The notes: generated by a model from the letters alone, not told the origin. 6,477 bases of DNA from DYRB01 sp041307765 (GCA_041307765.1 JBFZCW010000015.1:1-6477); one strand, 5' to 3'; positions 1 to 5,896 are shown, numbered from the stretch's first letter. Program-made: numbers and translations.

Positions 1-128
1 TAGGCCCCCCCGGCTGCCCCCCGCAGCGCGACCTCGACCACTCGGTCGAGGTCGTCATAGCTGGTACGGATTTGCATGCCGCCGGGGGAGGTCTCGATGA
101 CGATACGCCCCCGGTTGTCTACGGTGCG
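1..128 (-). pseudogene. Start of the Rhs-repeat region (frame restored after a one-base gain)
   Basis: If the single T at 129 (minus-strand sense) is skipped, the protein continues as RTVDNRGRIVIETSPGG, then MQIRTSYDDLDRVVEVALRG, and runs off the window. 'SYDDLDRV' is the standard opening of an Rhs/YD repeat ('xYDxxGRV'), and 'TSPGGxxIRTSYDDLDR' is the usual transition from the TcdB mid-region into Rhs repeats. The remaining repeats and any toxin or effector C-terminus lie to the left of the window. Confidence 0.7.
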
Positions 129-129
129 A

Positions 130-1797
130 GCGGTGCGGTGTCCGATCGTACTGGTAGCGGTTCTCCTCCAGTACGCGCCCGTCGCTCGACAGGAGCCTGG
201 TGCGTGAGGGCATCACCAGGGCCCTATCCGGGTTCTTGGCGTATTCGGCCTCGGCGCGATAGGCGTCTGCCGCGTTTCCGCCGCCGTCGTGCTCCAGGGA
301 CAGCAATTCGCCGTCTGGACCGTAGTCGAAGCTCTGGACGGCGATCGCGGTGCCGGTCACCTCGCCGTTCTCGGGGTTGGTGCGCCGGATCGGGAGCTTG
401 AACTGGGCCTGGTCGCCGAAATGGGCGTGGTCGGTGGTGGTCTGGAGCATCGGCGTGAAGGCAGGCAGGCAGCCCGCGCCGCTCGCCGCGAGCGACGGGA
501 TAGTGCACAGGCCGCTGTCGTAGTAGACCGCCTGCTCGACTGCGGCCGGCGGGAAACCGGACTCCAGGTCAAAGCGGGTCTGCTCCTCTTTGGTCTTGAC
601 ACCGTTCACCTGGGTGATAACGGATCGCTCGCCGAATCCGAGCAGATCCCCTCGCTCAAGGACGCCGTCCGTGAACAGGTACTCGGTGAGTCCGCTCTCG
701 CCGGTCGAGCGGTCTGTGACCGCGACCTGGTGCACCAGGGTGCGGTGGGCCGGCGTGGATTGCAGGCGCTCGGGGTTGCCCACCGGGGCAGACCGCGAGC
801 TCGATCGGTAGGCGATGTCCGTCTGCCGGCCGTTGGGTTCCAGCACCTGCACCAGCAGGTAGCTTCGGGTGCTCCAGCTGAAGGTTGCGGTGCCGTCAGC
901 GGCCACCGCATCCGGCTTGCCGTCGGCGTCCAGGTCGCGCAGCTGCTGGGTCTGGCTGCCAAGGCTCTCGGAGAACCCGCCGCTGCGCCGGTCGATCGCG
1001 CCCGAGTCCAGGTTCTGAGTCGAGCCAAGCGTGAACTGGGGGCTCCACCAGGCTGGGATGGCGCGGGCAGCGGCGGTGAAACCGGTCCCATGGTTGTGAT
1101 ACCAGAGCTGGCCCGCACCCTGACCAGTGACGAGGTCGGGCAGACGGTCGCCGTCCACGTCCACCAGGGTCTGGTAGGTGTAGCCGGGCTCCTCTAAATA
1201 CACGTAGGGATCGGGATCGTTGAGCTTTTGGTAGGGCGTCTGGGGAAAGCCCTCCTTGACCCGGCTGATGTGGGGCAGAGGCGACGTCCATTGCGCGAGG
1301 GTGCCCGCGAACCCGGACGGGCCGCCGAAGCGCACGAGCCAGGGAGTGGTCGTGGCAATGACGTAGTCCAGATAGCCGTCGCCGTTTAGGTCGTGGAAGC
1401 CGCCGGTCTCTGACGTCTCGTCGACCACTTTCTGGGCGCTCTGCACGTCGTACATCAGGGAGGCGATCTGGACGGGGTTCGGCCGCACGGTGTAGGCGAC
1501 ACTCTTGAAGGGCCCCAGGGTGCCGCCGTCGGGCAGCGCGGACACGGCCTGCTCGCTCCAGCCGCCCCCGCGCAGGCCGGTGTGGGGGTAGTAGGTCCCG
1601 AAACCCGGCTCGAAGAGGTCAAGCCATCCGTCGCCGTTGAGATCGACCAGGGTGCGGCGGATCGACTCGCTGTTGTCCGGAAATCGGTTGGCGTCCGCCG
1701 CGATGCTGATCCCGGCGGTCAGCCAAGGGGCATGTTCCGCGGTCGCGGTTGGTGAGAACCCAAGATTGGTCCCGTAGTAGACCTGCCAGTCGTGGGT
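130..1797 (-). pseudogene. TcdB mid-region fragment of the SpvB/TcdB-like gene
   Basis: This piece is in the same frame as the fragment before it, separated only by the TAG. From 1797 it reads THDWQVYYGTNLGF and then four further FG-GAP/VCBS motifs: DLNGDGWLD (about 1606-1650), DLNGDGYLD (about 1354-1398), DVDGDRLPD (about 1129-1167) and DLDADGKPD (about 904-942). From about 864 to 510 it matches the TcdB middle region: LLVQVLEPNGRQTDIAY, then VTDRSTGESGLTEYLF, then GDLLGFGERSVITQ, the typical 'GFG' strand of toxin-complex B subunits. There is no ATG, GTG or TTG between the TAG and 1545, where the first possible restart is a GTG in mid-repeat without a convincing ribosome binding site. At about 132 the family pattern jumps to another frame, and the original frame ends in unrelated residues at 55. 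Confidence 0.75.
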
Positions 1798-2103
1798 CTA
1801 CTCCGAGCGCACCAGGTCGGGGTATCCGTCCCCGTCGACATCCTGGGTGAGGGCGATGGTCTTCACCGTCTGGGGCGGGCTGAGCTCGCCCTCCACCACG
1901 GTCTCCACAGGTGCAGAGGCCGGACCGTTCCAGGGCGCGAGGTCCGGCTCGAAGAAGTAATCGCCGTCGAGGTCGAGCAGCATGCGCTGGACATGCCAGT
2001 CGCTCGAGGCCAGCGCGAACGTCTTGGTCGGGTCCGGCGTGTAAGCGGAGCTGCCGCCGTAGAGCATGTCCGGCAAACCGTTGCGATTCACGTCCGCGAG
2101 GAT
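904..2103 (-). repeat. Degenerate protein repeats: seven FG-GAP/VCBS calcium-loop motifs
   Basis: Seven copies of the pattern hydrophobic-x-D-x-[DN]-x-[DGN]-x-x-x-D are spread through the middle of the SpvB/TcdB-like gene, at about 2062, 1939, 1804, 1606, 1354, 1129 and 904 (left ends). The spacing is irregular, 120 to 250 bases. In relatives such motifs form calcium-binding blades of a beta-propeller. They are repeats at protein level only; I see no long nucleotide repeat. Confidence 0.8.
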
Positions 2104-2465
2104 GCAGCCGGTATAGTTCATGCCCACCGGCTCGATGTCCCAGACCGCGTCCTTCCAGAGCTTGGAGTAGCTGCAGCTTTGGGGCGTCGCCCATAGGGGA
2201 CCGCTCGCGCGCCCCGTGCTGCTGTCTTCCCAGAAGGCGTAGCCGAGCTCCGCCACCGTGAGACGTCCGCCGCCGGCACGCCGGATGTTGATGCGGTTGA
2301 GCACGTCGCGCTCGTGCAGGGGCGTGACCACCAGTTCGTAATCGTAGGCGCGGCGCCAGCTCCCGCTGGCCGTGGGGTCCGTCTCCACGAGGATGCCGGA
2401 AAGGGTTTGGTCGAGGCGCTCCACGAGGCCGTGCGTGTTGCTGTAGGTCGGATACCCGAGGGGGC
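1798..2465 (-). pseudogene. Middle fragment of the SpvB/TcdB-like gene (first FG-GAP/VCBS motifs)
   Basis: After the frameshift at 2466/2467 the reading frame continues as SPLGYPTYSN and stays open to the TAG at 1798-1800. It encodes the region after the SpvB domain, including WRRAYDYEL and LNRINIRRAGG. That second pattern resembles the 'R L T x I' beta strands of relatives. Then come three calcium-loop motifs: DVNRNGLPD (about 2062-2103), LDLDGDYFFEPD (about 1939-1983) and DVDGDGYPD (about 1804-1848). The first has Asn-Arg in place of the usual Asp/Asn-Gly-Asp. There is no start with a ribosome binding site at the head of this fragment. The open frame can be followed back to 3384, but upstream of about 2470 it encodes nonsense, so this piece is unlikely to be translated by itself. 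Confidence 0.75.
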
Positions 2466-3224
2466 TTAGCTGAAGCTCACCCGGACCACCGGCGGGGTGG
2501 AGCTGGGGCCGTTTCCACCGTAGGTCAGGGTCGAAAGGCGGCCCTCCGCGGTGTAGCTGTGGATGGCCTCGTTGCCCCAGGGGTCCGCGGTGCGCGTCAC
2601 GCGCCAGAAGTCGTAGCTGCTGCCAAGCGCCGGCGACAGGGTCATTTCGATCCCGGCCGAGCGCCGGGTCCAGAGCCGGGTGGCAGCATCGAAGGTCGCG
2701 GAGACAGGGGCGGTGCCGCCCTTGAGGACGTAAGTCCCGGACGTTCCACCGGGCACGAGCAGCCCGTCGCCAACGGGACCGCTCAGGGTGAAGTAGCCGA
2801 GACCGGCAAACGCGGGCCCCCGTGCCGGGGCGATCTCCGCGACGCCTGACAGCGACCAGCCCTGCGGCAGCTCCCGCCCGGAAACGGCGGACGAGGCGTA
2901 GCTCAGCCCGAGGCTTGGCGCAAGGCGCGCCGGCGGGAGCTTTAACCCGTAGCTGTAGCTCGCGTCCCCTCGCTCGCCCACGCCGACCGCGCTTGGGATG
3001 CCGCCCCCAGTGCCGGCGCTCTGGGACACGCCTTGCAGCAGCGACGGAAGCGCTCCGTCTCCGACAAAGTTCATCATGTTGCCGTCCGCGGGATCGGCGG
3101 AGGTCACCGCCTGCGCCGCGCTCGCCAGCAGGCTCAAGGCCGCGACAACAGGTGTGACCGCCGTGTGGGTCACACGCAGTCGTCGGAGCCGAGCGAAACG
3201 GTCGATAGGTGCCTCTGTGGCCAT
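2466..3224 (-). CDS. SpvB-domain N-terminal fragment with signal peptide (252 aa, ends at frameshift)
   Basis: This is the 5' piece of the interrupted SpvB/TcdB-like gene. I chose the ATG at 3224-3222 because a Sec signal peptide follows directly: an arginine-rich n-region (residues 1-18), a hydrophobic core (VVAALSLLASAA) and a likely AQA cleavage site after residue 39. The in-frame start at 3401 would put 59 non-signal residues in front. No strong Shine-Dalgarno is visible; GTGGA lies about 5 bases before the ATG. After a Gly/Ser-rich linker comes the SpvB signature: a YSYGLKLPP strand, LAPSLGLSYASS, then LPQGWSLSGV, ending near VRVSFS. This matches the family pattern of a regular-strand motif followed by 'GxGWSLSG'. 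The TAA at 2468-2466 is created by loss of one base, so the protein ends just where the propeller region should begin. If expressed, the fragment would be exported but incomplete. Confidence 0.8.
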   Translation of the reverse strand: MATEAPIDRFARLRRLRVTHTAVTPVVAALSLLASAAQAVTSADPADGNMMNFVGDGALPSLLQGVSQSAGTGGGIPSAVGVGERGDASYSYGLKLPPARLAPSLGLSYASSAVSGRELPQGWSLSGVAEIAPARGPAFAGLGYFTLSGPVGDGLLVPGGTSGTYVLKGGTAPVSATFDAATRLWTRRSAGIEMTLSPALGSSYDFWRVTRTADPWGNEAIHSYTAEGRLSTLTYGGNGPSSTPPVVRVSFS

Positions 3225-3300
3225 AGCCGTCCACCCAGAATTCGAGAGATTGCAGTTGGGCCCTGTCGCCGCCGAGAGTTGAGGCGTGCCGCAGTCCGCA

Positions 3301-3338
3301 GCCGACAGGCGAAAGATACCCGATGGAGGCCTGTCGGC
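3301..3338. repeat. Perfect 10-bp inverted repeat upstream of the SpvB-like gene
   Basis: GCCGACAGGC at 3301-3310 is matched by its exact reverse complement at 3329-3338, with an 18-base loop. Allowing a two-base bulge, the pairing extends outward by a further GCAG/CTGC. It lies 77-114 bases before the start codon of the SpvB-like gene, so on the minus-strand transcript it would be a leader hairpin. No T-run follows on either strand, so it does not look like an intrinsic terminator. It could be a protein-binding dyad or a remnant of a small mobile element. Confidence 0.6.
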
Positions 3339-3390
3339 GCTGCGGGGCGCCAGACCCCATGGACTTGACGTGTCCCCAGAACACGGGAGC

Positions 3391-3420
3391 AGAACTGGCA
3401 CTGTAGGTGAATCCAGTTCT
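3391..3420. repeat. Perfect 8-bp inverted repeat, 14-base loop
   Basis: AGAACTGG at 3391-3398 is matched by CCAGTTCT at 3413-3420. It lies in the more AT-rich part of the dps/SpvB-like gap. It has no T-run on either side, and no known operator consensus is recognised. It may be an operator-like dyad or a hairpin; the function is unknown. Confidence 0.5.
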
Positions 3421-3489
3421 AAGAAATCACTGCTATCTGACGGATAAACAGAGAAAAGCGGAACGGAGGATGCTCAAACAGGTCGCGCT

Positions 3490-3544
3490 GCCATCCGACG
3501 CTGGCCGTGCTCTTCCCGGGCGCGGATGGCCCGAGCCCGGGAAG
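3490..3544 (-). other. Potential H-type pseudoknot just after the dps stop codon
   Basis: On the minus strand, starting 4 bases after the dps TGA, the order is: stem 1 left CTTCCCGGGC (3544-3535), loop 1 of 4 bases, stem 2 left GCCATCCG (3530-3523), one base, stem 1 right GCCCGGGAAG (3521-3512), loop 3 of 14 bases, stem 2 right CGGATGGC (3497-3490). Both stems are perfectly complementary (10 and 8 bp) and are interleaved as in a classical H-type pseudoknot; otherwise they could serve as alternative hairpins. Stem 1 alone might act as a transcription terminator for dps, although no U-tract follows. That this is a functional RNA is my inference. Confidence 0.55.
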
Positions 3545-3548
3545 GCGA

Positions 3549-4034
3549 TCATTGCCCGGCGAGCATGGCCCGCAGCATCCAGGCGGTCTTCTCGTGGACC
3601 TGCATCCGCTGGGTGAGCAGATCCGCTGTCGGCTGATCGTTCGCCTCGTCCGCAAGGGCGAAGACCCCGCGGGCGGTTCGCACCACCGTCTCTTGGTCCT
3701 TGGACAGTTGGGCGATCATGTCCACCGCCGTTGGGCGCCCCCCGGCGTCCTCCACGCTGCTCAGCTCGGCGAAGTCCCGGTAGGAACCGGGAGCGGGGAA
3801 ACCGAGGGCGCGGATGCGCTCGGCGATGAGGTCCACGGCAAGGGCCAGCTCCGTATACTGGGTCTCAAACATCAGGTGCAACGTGTTGAACATTGAACCT
3901 TCCACGTTCCAGTGGAAGTTGTGCGTCTTGAGGTACAGGGTGTAAGTGTCGGCAAGGACCCGGCTTAGCCCCTGGGCAATGGCCTGACGCTGGGCATCCG
4001 GGATACCGATGTCGATCTGGGTATAGGCGTTCAT
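3549..4034 (-). CDS. dps: Dps family mini-ferritin (DNA starvation/stationary-phase protection protein)
   Basis: This is a 161-residue ferritin-like four-helix protein that, by family knowledge, assembles as a dodecamer in the cytoplasm. It oxidises Fe(II) with hydrogen peroxide and stores the iron, preventing Fenton damage. The Dps signature is clear: THNFHWNVEG (residues 37-46) with ferroxidase His41, His53 twelve residues on, and Asp68/Glu72 in AVDLIAERIRALG. The H41-D68-E72 spacing equals that of E. coli Dps (H51, D78, E82). The N-terminus is short and lysine-free, unlike the lysine-rich DNA-binding tail of E. coli Dps, so non-specific DNA binding is doubtful and iron/peroxide detoxification is the safer role. 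The ATG at 4034 is fixed by GAGGT five bases upstream. The gene stands alone: an intrinsic terminator of the upstream cytochrome gene and a likely own promoter precede it, and a structured 3' region follows. Confidence 0.95.
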   Translation of the reverse strand: MNAYTQIDIGIPDAQRQAIAQGLSRVLADTYTLYLKTHNFHWNVEGSMFNTLHLMFETQYTELALAVDLIAERIRALGFPAPGSYRDFAELSSVEDAGGRPTAVDMIAQLSKDQETVVRTARGVFALADEANDQPTADLLTQRMQVHEKTAWMLRAMLAGQ

Positions 4035-4039
4035 GGCTT

Positions 4040-4044
4040 ACCTC
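4040..4044 (-). promoter_or_regulatory. Ribosome binding site of dps
   Basis: GAGGT on the minus strand, five bases before the ATG. It is the best anti-16S match in this gap and supports the chosen dps start. Confidence 0.85.
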
Positions 4045-4114
4045 GTTGTTTGACCGAGCGGAATTGCGATTGGCGGGGGCTGCAAGTCGATCTGGCACCG
4101 CCTCCTGCCGCTCA

Positions 4115-4142
4115 AGTATGGGCAGGCGGAGGGGCAGGCCAA
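4115..4142 (-). promoter_or_regulatory. Possible sigma-70-type promoter of dps, within a dyad
   Basis: On the minus strand, TTGGCC (4142-4137) is followed after 16 bases by CATACT (4120-4115). This is an acceptable -35/-10 pair about 80 bases before the dps start codon. The -10 lies in the loop of an inverted repeat, CCTGCC (4104-4109) against GGCAGG (4121-4126), which could be a regulator site. I see no clear OxyR, Fur or FNR consensus. The assignment rests on consensus similarity only. Confidence 0.35.
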
Positions 4143-4346
4143 AATCGCTTGTTCTGCTCGTCATGTTCGGAGCGGACGATGGATTGGGGGATTGGTGCTG
4201 CGCTCGGCTCGCCCCGCTATGTGGGTAGGTCGGCAGGCTGAGGAAGGGCGGCGGCACGACGGTATGTGCTCTGGCCGGTCTCGGCTGAAATCAGCGCGGG
4301 AAGCGATGGCAGCGCTGCTGCCACTAGGTGCACTGGCACTGCAACC

Positions 4347-4375
4347 AAAAAAATGGCCGGGCTTATCGCCCGGCC
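4347..4375 (-). terminator. Intrinsic terminator after the cytochrome c gene
   Basis: On the minus strand, GGCCGGGC, a five-base loop (GATAA) and GCCCGGCC form a perfect 8-bp GC stem. It is followed after one A by seven T residues. The orientation fits the end of the cytochrome transcript, about 110 bases after its stop codon, and separates it from dps. Confidence 0.9.
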
Positions 4376-4485
4376 GGGAAGGCCCCGGTTGAGGCGGCGT
4401 GGTGCCTGAACCTGGGGAGGGGGCTTGATGCAGGCCTACGGGTCGGGTCCGGGCGTCGTGTCGGCGCCTCGGGTATCTGCTGCGG

Positions 4486-5538
4486 TCACAGGCCCTTGAG
4501 CCGATTGATCTCGGCGTTGCGCCACGCGGTGATGGGTGCCCAGGGGCCGTAGAGGATGTCCTCGTCGCTGAAGGGCTCGCCTGGATAGTCGCAGCCCACC
4601 AGCCAGGAGGCGGGCTTGCGCAGCGCCCCGGGGATGCCGTCGGGCTCGGTGTGACAGAACATCTGGTTGGCCATGCCGTCGGGCCTGGACTGGTCGTTGA
4701 TGTAGACGGCCATGTCCAGCGCTTGCTGGGAGGTCAGCGTGAGGGGCTTGCCCAAGGGCATGTGCTCCTTGATGTAACCGGCCAGGTTCGGGCTGTTGTA
4801 GAAGGCGGCCCCGCGGGAGTACCCGTCCTTGCCCCAGAGCGCCGGGACCCGCGGGCGGTTTTCGCCGCGGCGATACTCGCCGCGGCCGGGCCCGTCTTTG
4901 CTGTGGCAGCTGTTGCATCGAGTGTTGTAGAGATTGCGGCCCGCGACGGGGTCCCCGCTCATGTTGGCGACATTGGCATCGACCACCGGCAGCCCGTTCC
5001 CCGGGAGGTTGACCCAGCCGGCCCCCTGCATATTCGGGTCGGTGACGCCGTCGGCGAGCCAATCGATGTAGGCGACCATGTCGCGCATGACCGGGTCGAC
5101 CTTCGAGGGGGACTGGACGGCGTTCATGCAGTTGCGGAAACAGTCGATGATGGAGTCTTCCAGATCGCGCCGGTAGTTGAGGGGGCGGAAGTAGGGCAGC
5201 CCGGCATACTTGTCGGGGGACTGATACATGGGGGTGCCGAAGGGGACATGGCCGCCAGTGAAGTGGCAGCTCGAACAGGCGATGGTGGTGGTGGAGTAGG
5301 GGGTGCCGTCCGGATACTTCTTGTTGCCGTCCGGCCCCAGGGTCTTGCTGGTGTGGTGGATGTACTCATAGCCGCGCTTGACGTCGGCTGGAGCGGTGTC
5401 GATCTTGCGGCAGTCGAACCAGGAACCCATGGCGTCGCAGTCCGGCTCGACGATCTTGCCGTCGAAGCCGAGGTTGTCCGCCAGGGTCACGGGGCTAGCA
5501 AGGGCAAGCGAAAGAGCTATGGAAACAGTAGCCTTCAT
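4486..5538 (-). CDS. Secreted diheme c-type cytochrome, thiosulfate dehydrogenase (TsdA)-like
   Basis: A 350-residue protein with a Sec signal peptide (residues 1-20, cleavage near TLA/DN) and two heme c sites: C88-S-S-C91-H92 and C208-N-S-C211-H212. It should be periplasmic. The layout follows TsdA. The first domain contains RGYEYIHHT, the heme site and DSIIDCFRNCMN, in which C133 stands 41 residues after H92. This resembles the His/Cys-ligated active-site heme of TsdA, whose 'CF-x-R-x-MN' motif carries the Cys ligand. The second domain has ALWG and YIKEHMPLG, with M260 a likely distal ligand of heme 2, then ALDMAVYINDQSRP. TsdA oxidises two thiosulfates to tetrathionate (or the reverse). 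Extra cysteine pairs (C34/C43 and C295/C316) and a ~65-residue C-terminal extension are unusual, so another substrate is possible. The ATG at 5538 has GGAGAA before it. It may be co-transcribed with the two genes upstream. Confidence 0.93.
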   Translation of the reverse strand: MKATVSIALSLALASPVTLADNLGFDGKIVEPDCDAMGSWFDCRKIDTAPADVKRGYEYIHHTSKTLGPDGNKKYPDGTPYSTTTIACSSCHFTGGHVPFGTPMYQSPDKYAGLPYFRPLNYRRDLEDSIIDCFRNCMNAVQSPSKVDPVMRDMVAYIDWLADGVTDPNMQGAGWVNLPGNGLPVVDANVANMSGDPVAGRNLYNTRCNSCHSKDGPGRGEYRRGENRPRVPALWGKDGYSRGAAFYNSPNLAGYIKEHMPLGKPLTLTSQQALDMAVYINDQSRPDGMANQMFCHTEPDGIPGALRKPASWLVGCDYPGEPFSDEDILYGPWAPITAWRNAEINRLKGL

Positions 5539-5543
5539 GGAAT

Positions 5544-5549
5544 TTCTCC
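5544..5549 (-). promoter_or_regulatory. Ribosome binding site of the cytochrome c gene
   Basis: GGAGAA on the minus strand, five bases before the ATG (seven from the GGAG core). It fixes the start, after which a signal peptide begins directly. Confidence 0.8.
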
Positions 5550-5632
5550 ATTCTCCGGTTAGGGGGCGGTCGATGCTTAGTGCCCGGCGCCGGTGTCCCG
5601 GCCCGGGTAGGGGTGACGGTCTGGCGCCGTCG

Positions 5633-5809
5633 TCAGGTCTTGAAGCCGAGCAGGGAATAGGCCGGGCACCAGCCCAACAGGGCGGTGGCCAGCGGGACGA
5701 CGCCGATCCAGCCCCAAGGGCCGATGGTCCCCAGGGCGGCCAGTGCGATCAGGGCAACCCCAGCGACAATGCGCACGGTCCGGTCCAAGTTGCCGATGTT
5801 CTTGGTCAT
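5633..5809 (-). CDS. Small inner-membrane protein, YgaP-like transmembrane domain (DUF2892)
   Basis: A 58-residue protein: MTKNIGNLDRTVRIVAG, a first hydrophobic helix (about residues 14-30, VAGVALIALAALG), the turn GPWGW, a second helix (about 34-47) and the ending GWCPAYSLLGFKT. The 'NIG-x-x-DR-x-xR' opening and 'GWCPxYSLLG' ending are the hallmarks of the DUF2892/YgaP-like membrane domain. In YgaP this domain follows a rhodanese; here it stands alone, as is common. It probably forms a two-helix inner-membrane hairpin. The single cysteine near the end of helix 2 is conserved in the family; its role is unknown, though links to sulfur transfer have been suggested through the rhodanese fusion. 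The start at 5809 has AAGGAG eight bases upstream. It lies between the Crp/Fnr regulator and the cytochrome on the same strand. Confidence 0.9.
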   Translation of the reverse strand: MTKNIGNLDRTVRIVAGVALIALAALGTIGPWGWIGVVPLATALLGWCPAYSLLGFKT

Positions 5810-5817
5810 GCTGTGTT

Positions 5818-5823
5818 CTCCTT
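5818..5823 (-). promoter_or_regulatory. Ribosome binding site of the YgaP-like small protein gene
   Basis: AAGGAG on the minus strand, eight bases before the ATG. Its strength supports the reality of this short gene. Confidence 0.85.
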
Positions 5824-5896
5824 CAGGTTCGGGGCGCCCCGGGCTGGGGCTTGGCGCTCAGGTTGCCGAAATGGGGGATCGGCTTCAGTAACTTGG

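Larger units (their letters stand above)
1..3224 (-). pseudogene. SpvB/TcdB/Rhs-like secreted protein gene, interrupted three times and cut by the left window edge
   Basis: Read across the lesions, this is one gene for a large SpvB/TcdB-type protein, with about 1075 residues visible. Domain order: Sec signal peptide, SpvB N-terminal domain, a string of FG-GAP/VCBS calcium-loop motifs, TcdB mid-region, then the start of Rhs/YD-type repeats at the left edge. In known relatives (SpvB, TcaC/TcdB, Rhs) this architecture makes a beta-propeller plus a sugar-binding-like shell that encloses a C-terminal toxin or effector; any such C-terminus lies outside the window. The frame is broken by a one-base loss at 2466/2467, a TAG at 1798-1800 and a one-base gain near 129. 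Coding quality and family motifs resume at once after each lesion. I therefore infer a recently decayed gene, with sequencing error as the main alternative. The gene stands alone, with dps upstream on the same strand. Confidence 0.85.
3225..3548. other. Gene-free gap between dps and the SpvB-like gene, with several inverted repeats
   Basis: No convincing gene lies here; a short plus-strand open frame from 3407 has no ribosome binding site and overlaps the dps end. The gap contains three structured places: an interleaved inverted-repeat pair at 3490-3544, an 8-bp inverted repeat at 3391-3420 and a 10-bp inverted repeat at 3301-3338. The stretch 3415-3480 is visibly more AT-rich than its surroundings. 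I cannot point to a convincing promoter for the SpvB-like gene. Confidence 0.7.
4035..4485. other. 451-base gap upstream of dps without a gene
   Basis: The part near 4486 (4376-4485) is the 3' trailer of the cytochrome transcript and shows nothing recognisable. It ends in the intrinsic terminator at 4347-4375. From 4035 to 4346 lies the dps upstream region, with a possible promoter at 4115-4142. Further dyads are GCTGA-AA-TCAGC at 4284-4295 and TGGCAGC-GCT-GCTGCCA at 4307-4323. The open frames crossing this gap are out of frame with dps and lack family resemblance. Confidence 0.7.

Noticed and set aside
31..52. Perfect 9-bp inverted repeat with 4-base loop
   Set aside because: It lies inside the codons for DLDRVVEV of the Rhs repeat; the GAC/GTC/GAG codons explain the symmetry.
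289..1197. 302-residue plus-strand open frame opposite the SpvB/TcdB-like gene
   Set aside because: It mirrors the third codon positions of the minus-strand gene, has no family motif and no ribosome binding site; a GC-rich antisense shadow.
3225..3401. Extension of the SpvB-like gene to an in-frame ATG at 3401
   Set aside because: The added 59 residues look random and would precede a typical Sec signal peptide starting at 3224; the inverted repeat at 3301-3338 also fits non-coding sequence.
3407..3616. Plus-strand frame starting with MNPVLRNHCYLTDKQRK, vaguely like a transposase start
   Set aside because: Similarity is limited to a few residues (YLTDKQ), the rest is antisense to the dps end, and no terminal repeats or target duplication are seen.
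3865..4257. 130-residue minus-strand frame overlapping the dps start and promoter
   Set aside because: It is out of frame with the clear Dps protein, rich in Pro/Arg/Ser, and resembles no family I know.
4651..5562. 303-residue plus-strand open frame opposite the cytochrome
   Set aside because: Its Val/Gly/Ala/Asp-rich composition is typical of antisense frames; the minus-strand frame carries two heme motifs and a signal peptide.
5539..5632. GC palindromes (for example CCGGCGCCGG at 5584-5593) as a terminator or operator before the cytochrome
   Set aside because: No T-run follows on the minus strand and no FNR/CRP-like dyad is visible; such palindromes are expected in very GC-rich sequence.
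5810..5896. FNR-type binding site (TTGAT-N4-ATCAA) in the gap after the regulator
   Set aside because: I searched both strands by eye and found no pair of half-sites at the right spacing; only the palindrome GGGGCGCCCC at 5831-5840.
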